A DNA stretch of 64,000 bases from Postechiella marina (GTDB lineage: Bacteria; Bacteroidota; Bacteroidia; Flavobacteriales; Flavobacteriaceae): positions 186,001 through 250,000 of the forward strand of contig NZ_BAABCA010000004.1 of assembly GCF_039538365.1 (NCBI RefSeq). The letters run 5' to 3'. Position 1 is the stretch's first letter; every line of letters begins with the position of its first letter. The notes under the pieces are model-generated. The model ran no database searches. It was not told the origin of the DNA and worked only from the letters and a program-made list of their open reading frames with translations. Below are positions 17,137 through 25,677 of this stretch, in pieces. The position numbers and the translations under genes were made by a program.

Positions 17137-17464
17137 TAATGCGAATATACTTTAAAAAATTCCAAAATCGTCTTTGTTTTAAATAATGAAAGTTAGATTC
17201 GTTTGCATAAGCTTCGCGTTCAAAAGAAATATTTTTATAAGCCAAATGCCAATGCCTATACACCATAAACTTTACAAAAAACTCAACGCTATAAAACACA
17301 TAAAAAGGCAATATAAAAAGTTCTAATTGCTGTTTTAAATGAATACGTTCGTGGTTTATTAAAACAGCATTATGCCTTAATGCTTTTCGCTTTAAAAACA
17401 CAAAAGGAAAAATAGTTAAGCCCAAATAACCTCTAGGCACTAAGTATTTTGAAACTATTATCAT
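17096..17464 (-). CDS. Small membrane protein with HExxH motif, unknown function
   Basis: A 122-residue protein with one or two hydrophobic segments (YLGLTIFPFVFL; LFILPFYVFYSVEFFVKFMVY) and the sequence INHERIHLKQQLELF, which contains HERIH (HExxH), the zinc-binding core of many metalloproteases. A possible third ligand is the Glu in SFEREAYAN about 40 residues later. Whether it is a peptidase is not known; the short length is unusual for one. It starts the three-gene overlapping cluster (17464 to 15420). Confidence 0.7.
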   Translation of the reverse strand: MIIVSKYLVPRGYLGLTIFPFVFLKRKALRHNAVLINHERIHLKQQLELFILPFYVFYSVEFFVKFMVYRHWHLAYKNISFEREAYANESNFHYLKQRRFWNFLKYIRINDFSVKQEHKRTH

Positions 17465-17513
17465 ATCAAACCAACTTCAAAAATCAAACCATTTTATATT
17501 ACCTTTGCTATAT

Positions 17514-17678
17514 ATGAAAAAAATTATTCCAATTGAAGAAGGCGATTTTTATTTAACGCCAGAAGGTTATCGCTGTTTTACAGAGCAATATCATTTAAAA
17601 AGAGGTTACTGTTGCGAAAGTGGATGTAGACATTGCCCTTATGGATATAATAAAAAAACCAACTCCATATCTAGATAA
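17514..17678 (+). CDS. DUF5522-like small cysteine-rich protein
   Basis: A 54-residue gene. The translation has FYLTPEGYRCFTEQYHLKR followed by GYCCESGCRHCPYGY, a four-cysteine arrangement (two Cys, then Cys-x-x-Cys) that looks like a metal site and is the mark of the DUF5522 group, small conserved proteins of Bacteroidota with no known job. It is divergent from the HExxH gene and starts 50 bp from it. A TACCTTTG box (17500-17507) sits just before the ATG, which would give a very short leader. Confidence 0.82.
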   Translation: MKKIIPIEEGDFYLTPEGYRCFTEQYHLKRGYCCESGCRHCPYGYNKKTNSISR

Positions 17679-17808
17679 TACCAATACTTTCAAGGCTTTA
17701 ACAGCAAGTGTATGGTACGATTATTGATACTTATATATAAATTGAAAGCTTCTTTATTCAATTTTATATTGTAAAAATTGTTATCTTATAAGAACTAAAA
17801 AAAGAAAA

Positions 17809-18363
17809 ATGCTTATGAAAAATGTATTAAAAACGTTACCGCTTCTAGCAATACTATTTGTGGTTACATCGTGCTCGTCTGTTAAAGTAGCTGCAGATTA
17901 TGACAAAAATGCCAACTTTGGTGAGTATAAAACCTTTGCCTTTTTTAAAAATGGCATTGATAAAGCTGAAATTAGCGACCTTGATAAACGAAGAATTTTA
18001 AGAGCGATTGAAGCTGAATTATTAGCAAAAGGCTTTACAAAATCGGAAAAACCAGATGTACTAGTTAGTCTTTTTACAAAATCTAACCAACGAGTGGATG
18101 TTTACAATAACTCTTGGGGCTATAACAACTGGGGTTGGGGTGGTTTCGGGCCTGGCTGGGGTTGGGGATGGAACCAACAACCAGCAGTGTCTACTAGTAC
18201 CGAAGGTGTTTTGTTTGTAGACCTAATAGATGCTAAAAAGAAAGAATTGGTTTGGCAAGGCATGGGAACCGGTTACTTAACTAGAAATATGGAGAAAAAA
18301 GAAGAAAGAATCAAGGAGTTCGTTTCTGAAATCATGATGAAATATCCACCAGCAATACAATAA
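17809..18363 (+). CDS. DUF4136 lipoprotein
   Basis: A 184-residue lipoprotein with lipobox Cys22 (FVVTSC). The family pattern is clear: VAADYDKNANFGEYKTFAFF at the start, DLDKRRILRAIEAELLAKGFTKSEKPDVLVSLFT in the middle, and GVLFVDLIDAKKKELVWQGMGTGYL at the end. Between them is a loop very rich in Trp, Gly and Asn (about residues 100-122), which is common in members from this phylum. Function is unknown; the protein should face the periplasm or outer membrane. A start two codons later (MKNV) is equally good. A terminator follows at 18375. Confidence 0.9.
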   Translation: MLMKNVLKTLPLLAILFVVTSCSSVKVAADYDKNANFGEYKTFAFFKNGIDKAEISDLDKRRILRAIEAELLAKGFTKSEKPDVLVSLFTKSNQRVDVYNNSWGYNNWGWGGFGPGWGWGWNQQPAVSTSTEGVLFVDLIDAKKKELVWQGMGTGYLTRNMEKKEERIKEFVSEIMMKYPPAIQ

Positions 18364-18374
18364 ACTAAAAATTT

Positions 18375-18402
18375 AAAAGCGACCAATTTGGTCGCTTTTT
18401 TT
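18375..18402 (+). terminator. Intrinsic terminator after the DUF4136 gene
   Basis: Stem AGCGACC (18378-18384) with GGTCGCT (18390-18396), 5-nt loop, followed by a run of T. Confidence 0.9.
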
Positions 18403-18557
18403 ATTAATATAATTAAGCTTTACTTATTTCTAAATAGAAAACGCTAAACACTTCTTCTTCTTTAAATAAAACACCACTAAAAATTATAAAATAACAACAA
18501 AAAGACGCAATTAAATGAATATTTCGTATTTTTAAACTCTAAAATAACGAGATTTCA

Positions 18558-20318
18558 ATGAATACCGCAATCGAACAAAATGCTATATTAAGTCGTTTAC
18601 CTAAACACCTTAAACAGTTTATAAAACCACAGAATTACAATAATTATTCTGCTATAGACCAAGCTGTTTGGCGTTATGTTATGCGTAAAAACGTTGATTT
18701 TTTAAGCAAAGTGGCTCATAAATCATATTTAGATGGTTTAAAACAAACAGGTATTTCTATAGATAATATACCTAACATGTACGGTATGAACCGAATTTTA
18801 AAAGATATTGGCTGGGCAGCAGTAGCTGTAGATGGTTTTATTCCGCCAAATGCTTTTATGGAATTTCAAGCTTACAACATACTCGTAATTGCTAGCGATA
18901 TTAGGCAATTAGACCATATTGAATATACACCTGCTCCAGATATTATTCACGAAGGTGCTGGACATGCACCTATTATTGCAAATCCGGAGTATGCAGAATA
19001 CTTACGCCGATTTGGAGAAATAGGAAGCAAAGCTATTTCATCTGCTAAAGATTACGAACTTTACGAAGCGATAAGGCATTTATCTATTATAAAAGAAGCT
19101 CCTAATTCTAATATAAATGATATCGCTTCTGCAGAAAAAAAGGTAGAAGATTTACAACTAGAAATGGGGGAGCCTAGCGAAATGGCCCTTATAAGAAATT
19201 TGCATTGGTGGACTGTAGAATATGGTTTAATTGGCTCTATTGACAACCCAAAAATATATGGTGCAGGCTTATTATCATCTATAGGAGAAAGCGCTTGGTG
19301 TATGACCAACGAAGTTGAAAAGCTACCATACAACATAGAGACCACTTACAAAAACTTTGATATAACAAAACCGCAACCTCAACTTTTTGTTACTCCAAAT
19401 TTTGCGCATTTAAGTCTTGTTTTAGAAGAATTTGCCAATACTATGGCCCTACGAACAGGTGGATTATCAGGAATAAACAAGCTAATAGAATCTAAAGCTT
19501 TAGGCACAATAGAATTAAGTACAGGTATCCAGGTTTCTGGTGTATTTACAAACGTAATAACGCATAAAAACAACCCAATTTACATCCAAACTACAGGAAA
19601 ATCGGCTTTAGCTTACCGAGAAAAAGAATTGGTTGGCCATGGTACAGCAACACATAGCAAAGGTTTTGGATCTCCTGTAGGGAAACTAAAAGGTATTAAT
19701 TTAGCTATAGAAGACATGAGTCCGCGAGATTTAAGAGCTTATGCTATTTTTGAAGAACAAGTAGTAACCCTTGAATTTGAAGGCAACATAACCGTATCTG
19801 GAGAAATTATTACTGGAAAACGAAACCTTCAAGGTAAAATTATACTAATAAGCTTTAAAAACTGTACAGTTACACATAACGACACTATTCTCTTTAAACC
19901 CGAATGGGGCAATTACGATATGGCAGTTGGCAAATCTGTAGTATCTGCTTTTTCTGGTTCTGCAGATTTACAAAGTTTTAATTTAATAACACACAAAACG
20001 TCTTCTGAAACTATTAAAACAAAAAAATCTACCGAAAAAATAGAGCTAGAATCCCTTTATCAACAAGTAAGAGACTATAGAGAAAATAAAAACCAAACCA
20101 TTTCTAGAAGCAAAGTACTTGAGCAACTTATAGAAAAACATAATAACGATTGGCTACTTGCTGTAGAATTATATGAACTGGCTTTTAAAAGTGAAGAAAA
20201 AGAGCTTTGCGAAAATATTTTAAATCATTTGGAAACCATTAAACAAAATAGACCAAAAGTTGGCAGGTTAATTGATGATGGATTAGAAATTATTAAACAA
20301 AAAACGGTTATTAAATAA
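18558..20318 (+). CDS. Aromatic amino acid hydroxylase (phenylalanine 4-monooxygenase family), long form
   Basis: A 586-residue cytoplasmic iron- and pterin-dependent hydroxylase, probably acting on phenylalanine. The iron ligands are visible: His131 and His136 in IIHEGAGHAP and Glu221 in HWWTVEYGLIG. The region before, YTPAPDIIHE, is the usual lead-in. The His-Glu spacing (85) is about twice that of the animal and proteobacterial enzymes because of a helical insert of ~45 residues (EAIRHLSIIKEAPNSNINDIASAEKK). After residue 330 there is a ~250-residue C-terminal extension not found in the short enzymes, so only the first half is catalytic. The gene is single, with a sanA-like gene following after 34 bp. 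Confidence 0.9.
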   Translation: MNTAIEQNAILSRLPKHLKQFIKPQNYNNYSAIDQAVWRYVMRKNVDFLSKVAHKSYLDGLKQTGISIDNIPNMYGMNRILKDIGWAAVAVDGFIPPNAFMEFQAYNILVIASDIRQLDHIEYTPAPDIIHEGAGHAPIIANPEYAEYLRRFGEIGSKAISSAKDYELYEAIRHLSIIKEAPNSNINDIASAEKKVEDLQLEMGEPSEMALIRNLHWWTVEYGLIGSIDNPKIYGAGLLSSIGESAWCMTNEVEKLPYNIETTYKNFDITKPQPQLFVTPNFAHLSLVLEEFANTMALRTGGLSGINKLIESKALGTIELSTGIQVSGVFTNVITHKNNPIYIQTTGKSALAYREKELVGHGTATHSKGFGSPVGKLKGINLAIEDMSPRDLRAYAIFEEQVVTLEFEGNITVSGEIITGKRNLQGKIILISFKNCTVTHNDTILFKPEWGNYDMAVGKSVVSAFSGSADLQSFNLITHKTSSETIKTKKSTEKIELESLYQQVRDYRENKNQTISRSKVLEQLIEKHNNDWLLAVELYELAFKSEEKELCENILNHLETIKQNRPKVGRLIDDGLEIIKQKTVIK

Positions 20319-20352
20319 CGTGTTTCTAAGAGAAATACACGATATTTAATTC

Positions 20353-20988
20353 ATGAAAAAGAAAATAAAACCACTTATAGTAGTTTGCATAGTTTTCCCA
20401 TTATTGCTAGTTGTTATTTCTAATTACATAATAGAAAAGCAAACCGAAAAACTAACTTTTTTTAGCACTACAGAAATAAAAAAAAACAAAGTAGGTTTGG
20501 TATTAGGAACCTCTAAGTTATTAAATAATGGCTCTATAAATTTATATTTTAAATATCGTATTGACGCCACGTTAAAATTATATAAAAGCAAAAAAATAGA
20601 TTTTATTTTAATAAGTGGAGATAATGGTAACAAGACTTACGATGAACCTACAGATTTTAAAGAAGAGCTTATAAGCAAAGGGATTCCTGAAGAAAAAATA
20701 TTTTTAGATTATGCAGGCTTTAGGACATTGGATTCTATTGTTAGAGCTAAAAAAATATTTGGTCAAGAAAATATTACTATTATATCTCAACAATTTCATA
20801 ACCAAAGAGCCATTTACCTTGCCAAACACCACAATATAAACGCCATAGGTTTTAATGCAAAAGATGTTTCTGCTAGCTCTGGCTTTAAAGTTAGAGCCAG
20901 AGAGTATTTAGCTAGAACAAAAGTTTTTATAGATATTTTACTAGGGGTTAAACCCAAGTTTTTAGGTAAACAGGTTGAGATTAAATAA
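20353..20988 (+). CDS. SanA/YdcF-like (DUF218) envelope protein
   Basis: A 211-residue protein with an N-terminal membrane anchor (PLIVVCIVFPLLLVVISNYII) and a DUF218 domain from about residue 45. Family marks are VGLVLGTSKLL near the start, FILISGDNG, the EPTDFKEELISKGIPEEKIFLDYAGFRTLDS segment, and ISQQFHNQRAIYLAKHHNI. The length and layout fit SanA, which affects envelope permeability in enterobacteria; the biochemical activity is unknown. It is preceded by the hydroxylase gene and may be read from the same transcript. Confidence 0.9.
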   Translation: MKKKIKPLIVVCIVFPLLLVVISNYIIEKQTEKLTFFSTTEIKKNKVGLVLGTSKLLNNGSINLYFKYRIDATLKLYKSKKIDFILISGDNGNKTYDEPTDFKEELISKGIPEEKIFLDYAGFRTLDSIVRAKKIFGQENITIISQQFHNQRAIYLAKHHNINAIGFNAKDVSASSGFKVRAREYLARTKVFIDILLGVKPKFLGKQVEIK

Positions 20989-21036
20989 AAAATTATCCTA
21001 AACTATTGGAGTGTTTTTTATTTAAATCACTTTAAA

Positions 21037-21204
21037 TTAAGTTACAAATTCATCTTCTATATCTCGATAACTATTGGTGCAGTAAACATGATTAATTGTT
21101 TCTTTTAATTCTACTTTCGCTTAATAAGTTAAGACAAATATATCACCTTGTTCATAACCAAATACAACTGCATCAACAGAAAGTTTTATAGTTTGTTCTT
21201 GCAT
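21037..21204 (-). pseudogene. Decayed NUDIX-like gene remnant
   Basis: From the ATG at 21204 the frame reads MQEQTIKLSVDAVVFGYEQG and a few residues more before a stop at 21121-21123. The start matches the N-terminus of flavobacterial NUDIX hydrolases of the NrtR-like kind, but the NUDIX box and the rest are missing. Past the stop the same frame stays open for another 27 codons (KVELKETINHVYCTNSYRD...) before a second stop at 21037. This looks like a deleted gene with only its start kept; the second part may or may not belong to the same gene. Confidence 0.6.
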
Positions 21205-21222
21205 ATTTATATTCTTTAAAAC

Positions 21223-21975
21223 TTATCTAAATCGTTTTAAAGTTTTCTTAGTAAATTTACTTAACACTAATTCTCCGCTAATTTTAGCACGCTCTATAAG
21301 TAATGCGTCCCAATGTGCAGTATTTTCCCAAAAAACTTTTTTCATTTCGGTTAAAGCTTCAGGGTTGTAAGTCGTTAACTTTTCTGCTAATATTTTAACT
21401 GCTTCATCCAGCTCTTCCTGTGTTTCGAATACCTCTGCATAAAGTCCTTTATCTTTTGCAAATTCCGAAGAAAAAAAAGTTTCTGCATCAATAGTCATTT
21501 GCGACATGGCTGTTTTACCTATTCTTCTAGATACAGCCGGCTCTATTACAAAAGGTCCAATACCAATACTTAATTCGCTTAACTTTATAGACGCATATTT
21601 AGTGGCCAAACAATAATCTGTTGCAGCTACTATACCTACACCGCCTCCTACTGTTTTACCTTGAACCCTACCTATAATTAATTTAGGACATTTACGCATG
21701 GCATTAATAACATTAGCAAAACCAGAAAAAAACTGTAAACCAGCTTCTTCGTTTTCTATAGAAATGACTTCGTTAAAACTTGCGCCTGCACAAAACGTTC
21801 TATCTCCTCCACTTTTTAAAACAATAACCTTTATTGCTTTGTTTGTGCCAGCATCGATAATAGTTTTTTCTATTTTTTTTAAAACTTCGCTTGGCATTGA
21901 ATTTCTGTTGGGATGAAAAAACTCAATATATCCAACTTTATTTTCTATGTTTAAATTAACGTAGGGACTATCCAT
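21223..21975 (-). CDS. Enoyl-CoA hydratase/isomerase-family protein
   Basis: A 250-residue crotonase-fold enzyme, acting on a CoA thioester in the cytoplasm. The oxyanion-hole segments are visible as TFCAGASFNEV and QGKTVGGGVGIVAATDYCLA. A conserved SELSIGIGPFVIEP stretch follows, with Glu at the usual position of one catalytic residue. It could serve fatty-acid or amino-acid breakdown, or phenylacetate breakdown (paaG-like); the substrate is not fixed by sequence and the neighbours do not help. Length is typical (about 250-260). Confidence 0.88.
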   Translation of the reverse strand: MDSPYVNLNIENKVGYIEFFHPNRNSMPSEVLKKIEKTIIDAGTNKAIKVIVLKSGGDRTFCAGASFNEVISIENEEAGLQFFSGFANVINAMRKCPKLIIGRVQGKTVGGGVGIVAATDYCLATKYASIKLSELSIGIGPFVIEPAVSRRIGKTAMSQMTIDAETFFSSEFAKDKGLYAEVFETQEELDEAVKILAEKLTTYNPEALTEMKKVFWENTAHWDALLIERAKISGELVLSKFTKKTLKRFR

Positions 21976-22021
21976 GTGCTAAATTGATTCTTTTAAATTC
22001 AGGTTTCAAGATACGTAAAAA

Positions 22022-22636
22022 CTACAATTTAATATTCTGAAATTGGTCGTTTTTACTTATTACGGTATTATTATATTGTAAAGTCCACCCTAAAGAATTT
22101 GTTAATATAAAAAACTTAGAGAGTTCGCTAATTAATCTATTTTTAGCATTATGTTTTAAATTTGAATCTCCAATCTTTTTATTTAGAGAAAGGGTAACTG
22201 CTTTTTTAATTTCGTTATAATCTTTGGCTTCAAATGGATTAAAAAAATCTGATTGCATATCGTAGTACTCCAAATCTGGATGAATTTTAATTTCTTCCTC
22301 AGGAATATTTATAATTGTAAGTGTTTTGGTTGCCTTATTTACATCAAATTCAATTTTACTTAAATCGTATGCAATTGTAACATCTGCATTAACCACAACT
22401 AATGCTTTTTTATTAGATGTTAAGTAATTTCCTAATATTTCTTTTGAATTTTTATAGTTGAACACTTCGCTAAAATGCCCTTCTGTTACAATTAATTTAC
22501 CAACGTTATTAATTTGTTTTTGAATCAAGGTAGAACTTTCTTGAAGTACTATATTGTCTGCTCTTTTTTGCTCACAGTATTTAAATGCAAACAGAATAAT
22601 AAGGGTGATAAATACACCTAGTAGAATTTTACGCAT
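22022..22636 (-). CDS. DUF4230 membrane-anchored protein
   Basis: A 204-residue protein with an N-terminal hydrophobic helix (ILLGVFITLIILFAFKYC) followed by an extracytoplasmic domain. The typical DUF4230 stretches are VGKLIVTEGHFSEVF near the start, KALVVVNADVTIAYDLSKIEF in the middle, and LTIINIPEEEIKIHPDLEYYD, ending with a helix that includes DSNLKHNAKNRL. Function unknown. It is monocistronic by spacing (46 bp from the enoyl-CoA gene). Confidence 0.85.
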   Translation of the reverse strand: MRKILLGVFITLIILFAFKYCEQKRADNIVLQESSTLIQKQINNVGKLIVTEGHFSEVFNYKNSKEILGNYLTSNKKALVVVNADVTIAYDLSKIEFDVNKATKTLTIINIPEEEIKIHPDLEYYDMQSDFFNPFEAKDYNEIKKAVTLSLNKKIGDSNLKHNAKNRLISELSKFFILTNSLGWTLQYNNTVISKNDQFQNIKL

Positions 22637-22778
22637 ATGCTAAAATAAAAAAACATTAGTTTCCCTCGACATATAAGGTCCAAACTAATGTAAGCCATCC
22701 ATTAATAGCACTACAAAGATATAAGCTTTTTAAAGTAAAAACATTATCTCAAGGTTAAACAAACGTTACAATAAAACT

Positions 22779-23429
22779 TTATATTAAATTATTTTTTTTT
22801 GCTTTTTGTACTGCCTCTAGCTTATTATGTACTTGTAGTTTTTTATAAATATTTTCTATATGTTTTCTTACTGTACCCTTAGAAAGTATTAAGTTATTTG
22901 CTATTAAATTATAGCTTAACCCCTTACTTAAATGCTCTAAAACCTCTGTTTCCCTTTTTGTTAGTTTAATATTTTCTTGGGCTCCTAAGTTATTTATAGC
23001 TATAGGGTTTCTTAATAACTTAAGGGTTTTTAATGCTATAGAAGGATTCATGGCAGCACCTCCATTTAATGTTTCTTTTATACCTGCATATAAATCTTTT
23101 GGATTTACTTCTTTTAGTAAATACCCATCTGCACCTGCTTTTATGGCATTAAAAATATTCTCGTCATTATCAAAAACAGTTAACATTATTATTTTAATAT
23201 GTGGGTATTTTTGCTTTACTATTTCGGTTGTTTGTATGCCATTTAAAACAGGCATTTCTATATCCATTAAAATAATATCTAGGTTACAATTAAGCTCTAG
23301 TTTATTTAATAACTCTTCGCCATTTAAAGCTTTAAAACTTACTTTTAAATCTTCGAAAAACGATATTTTTTCTTCTACCATTTTTATTAAAAAAGAATTA
23401 TCGTCTGCTATAGCTATTTTAATATTCAT
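22779..23429 (-). CDS. NarL/FixJ-type response regulator
   Basis: A 216-residue two-domain DNA-binding regulator. The receiver has the acidic pair Asp9-Asp10, the phospho-accepting Asp56 in IILMDIEMP, and the Thr/Lys region IIMLTVFDNDENIF and GADGYLLKEV. The C-terminal ~65 residues are a LuxR helix-turn-helix: LTKRETEVLEHLSKGLSYN and LILSKGTVRKHIENIYKKL. Its sensor kinase is encoded 69 bp upstream and should phosphorylate it. An inverted repeat TATACG-N8-CGTATA lies in the gap between them and is a plausible binding site for this protein. Confidence 0.93.
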   Translation of the reverse strand: MNIKIAIADDNSFLIKMVEEKISFFEDLKVSFKALNGEELLNKLELNCNLDIILMDIEMPVLNGIQTTEIVKQKYPHIKIIMLTVFDNDENIFNAIKAGADGYLLKEVNPKDLYAGIKETLNGGAAMNPSIALKTLKLLRNPIAINNLGAQENIKLTKRETEVLEHLSKGLSYNLIANNLILSKGTVRKHIENIYKKLQVHNKLEAVQKAKKNNLI

Positions 23430-23476
23430 TTTTATTTATTTAGACTTAAAAGTTACAATTATCTTAACCATTTTGG

Positions 23477-23496
23477 TATACGCAAAACAACGTATA
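23477..23496. promoter_or_regulatory. Inverted repeat TATACG-N8-CGTATA, candidate response-regulator site
   Basis: Perfect 6-bp arms with an 8-nt centre, in the gap between the kinase stop (23499) and the regulator start (23429). The same arms with the same spacing, one mismatch, lie at 27326-27345. LuxR-type regulators bind inverted repeats of this size, so it may be the site of the neighbouring regulator; this is inference. Confidence 0.45.
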
Positions 23497-23498
23497 TT

Positions 23499-25337
23499 TT
23501 ACACCTTAACACTAAAGGTTATTTGAGTCCCTTTATCTATTTTTGACTCTATTTTTAAAGAAGCATTAATATCGCTGGCTCTTTTTTTTATGTTATTTAG
23601 CCCATTACCTCTTATTATCGTTTGTGCATTAAACCCTTTACCGTTATCTATTATTGAGAACAAAATGGAATTATTCTCTTTTTTTATATCAACATTTACA
23701 TGGGTTGCTCCTGCGTATTTTATTGCGTTATTAACAGCTTCCTGGATAATGCGATACATATTCATGCCTTGCACAGAAGTAAACTCTAAGCTAGAAGCTA
23801 ATAATTTATCGATGTTAAAACTAAATTGAGTTGATCTTGAAGCTAGGTGCGCTTTATCTATAAAATTTGAAATTCTAACTTGTAAATCTTCAAGAGAAAT
23901 ACCGTCTTTATTCATAGCCCAAATGGTATCTCTAAGTTCGTAAATAGTATCTTTTGTAAAAGCACTTATACTATTTAATTTACCAGTTAACTTATCATTT
24001 TTAATATTAAATCCATATTGCAAATTATCTATAGACGAAATTATAAACGTAAGTTGTGCCCCTATATTATCGTGTAAATCTCTCGATATTTTTAATCGTT
24101 GCTCGTATATTTTTCTTTCGTAAACTCTGTTTTCTTGAATAAGCAAATAATACTTGTGAGACATGGCAATAGTTAACACAAAAATCTCTACAAAAATAAC
24201 AATTTCCCATTGTAATGGGTTAAACCCATTTGTTAGCTTAAAAGCAGTTAAAATATAATAAGCCACAAAAGACATTAACGGAAAATAAGCCAATAGAAAG
24301 TAGTACGCCATTAGTTCTTTTTTAAAGGCTAATTTTAAAGCAATAGCATACATAAAAACAGTTACCACTAGTAAAATAGCTTTTGTAAAGTAAAATGAAA
24401 AGCCATAAAACCAATCGAACCGCCTTAAAAACAAACCACTAATAAAAAATACAAATGTAAATATTGCTGTATATTTTAAAACAATATAAACTTTTGGATA
24501 ATAAACCTTTATAGGCAAAAACTTATTTAAATATAAAAGAATAAAGGTAACTTGTAACAAGGCAAACATTTCTGTAAAGCTATTACCAAAGAACAAATAT
24601 TTCTCAATATATAAAGGAGATACAAAGTGACGTAAGCCTAGTAAATTAATAAAAACAACTGCTACAAAAAAAGTATAATATAAATAGATTCTCTTTTTAG
24701 AAAAAATGAACATTGCTATAGAAATAAGCACCACAAGCACTGTAAAACCTCCAAAAAAGATAAGATAACTTGTTCTTATTTTTATATCTAGCTTTCTAGT
24801 TTCGTAATGCTTCTCTGTCCATATTTTATTAGTTACCCTAAAAGCACCATCGTTAACTATGGCTCGCATATATACTGTTAAAGCTTCGTTTTGCGCTATA
24901 GTAATTGGATAGACATAAGCATACTTATTACTTAAAAAGTTAGTATCGTCCGGATCTTTAAAATGAAGTCCTTTTTTAGGATATGAATGTACTTTACCTG
25001 CTCCTTTAACCACATAAAATTGAAGCGAATCTAAATATGTTTGATTGACTTCGAAAACAAATTTAGTTACCTCAGATTTATTTTTAATTTTAATTTTTAC
25101 CCAATTGTAATGTGTAAATACTCCAGAGTTTAAAAACTTTTTTTCTTCATAGTGAAACAAAGTATCGTTTTTTAAAACAGCTTCTATTCCCTTTGCTACA
25201 TGGGCATCACTATAAATATACTGCTTTGTAAGCGTGGCTTCCTTAAAATTTGGTTCAAGTATATTTATATCTGTTGCCCTTTGAGCATAGGAAAAAGTAA
25301 GGCACAACAAAAAACATGAAAAAATAAAAAATTTCAT
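23499..25337 (-). CDS. 7TMR-DISM sensor histidine kinase (HisKA_3)
   Basis: A 612-residue membrane sensor. Signal peptide (residues 1-18), then an extracellular beta-rich 7TMR-DISM sensing domain (about 25-160), then seven membrane helices (about 185-390) and a cytoplasmic kinase. The phospho-acceptor His422 is in LKISRDLHDNIGAQL, the HisKA_3 pattern. The ATPase domain has MNMYRIIQEAVNNAIKYA (N box) and IIDNGKGFN (G1). DISM domains often sense carbohydrates or other small ligands; the signal is unknown here. Its partner regulator is the next gene (22779-23429). A perfect palindrome lies at 25380-25400, 43 bp before the ATG. Confidence 0.92.
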   Translation of the reverse strand: MKFFIFSCFLLCLTFSYAQRATDINILEPNFKEATLTKQYIYSDAHVAKGIEAVLKNDTLFHYEEKKFLNSGVFTHYNWVKIKIKNKSEVTKFVFEVNQTYLDSLQFYVVKGAGKVHSYPKKGLHFKDPDDTNFLSNKYAYVYPITIAQNEALTVYMRAIVNDGAFRVTNKIWTEKHYETRKLDIKIRTSYLIFFGGFTVLVVLISIAMFIFSKKRIYLYYTFFVAVVFINLLGLRHFVSPLYIEKYLFFGNSFTEMFALLQVTFILLYLNKFLPIKVYYPKVYIVLKYTAIFTFVFFISGLFLRRFDWFYGFSFYFTKAILLVVTVFMYAIALKLAFKKELMAYYFLLAYFPLMSFVAYYILTAFKLTNGFNPLQWEIVIFVEIFVLTIAMSHKYYLLIQENRVYERKIYEQRLKISRDLHDNIGAQLTFIISSIDNLQYGFNIKNDKLTGKLNSISAFTKDTIYELRDTIWAMNKDGISLEDLQVRISNFIDKAHLASRSTQFSFNIDKLLASSLEFTSVQGMNMYRIIQEAVNNAIKYAGATHVNVDIKKENNSILFSIIDNGKGFNAQTIIRGNGLNNIKKRASDINASLKIESKIDKGTQITFSVKV

Positions 25338-25677
25338 ATTTAGGTTTTAGTTAATAGCTCGATGAAGATATAAAAAAATGATTATTCTAAAAGAATAATC
25401 GATGTGCCTATATTTATGGTAGATATAATGCTTTTAATTACAAAAAGCAGCTATAAAAAAACATCAACTGGCAATTGATTTAACAATATACGCAATTGAT
25501 GTCTTCTCTGTGAACTGATTAATAGCATACTAAATTTAAGCTAATATATTAAAAACCAGACAATTTATCGATTAAACGTAATTAAAAAAGATTAAGCGCA
25601 ATAAAATAAATATCGCGCCCAATCAAACAAATCTCAACAACAAGATTTATTTTTTAACACGTTCACCTTTTATCATT
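25338..25677. other. Intergenic region with palindrome and half-site
   Basis: 340 bp without a gene. It contains a perfect 9-bp palindrome with a 3-nt loop at 25380-25400 (GATTATTCT-AAA-AGAATAATC) and one TATACG half-site at 25487-25492. It lacks a T run, so the palindrome is more likely an operator of the kinase gene than a terminator. Nothing else was recognised. Confidence 0.5.

Noticed and set aside
20989..21222. Possible small RNA or tRNA in the gap after the sanA-like gene
   Set aside because: The DNA there is AT-rich with no cloverleaf fold; the NUDIX-like remnant explains it better. No tRNA or rRNA was found in any gap.
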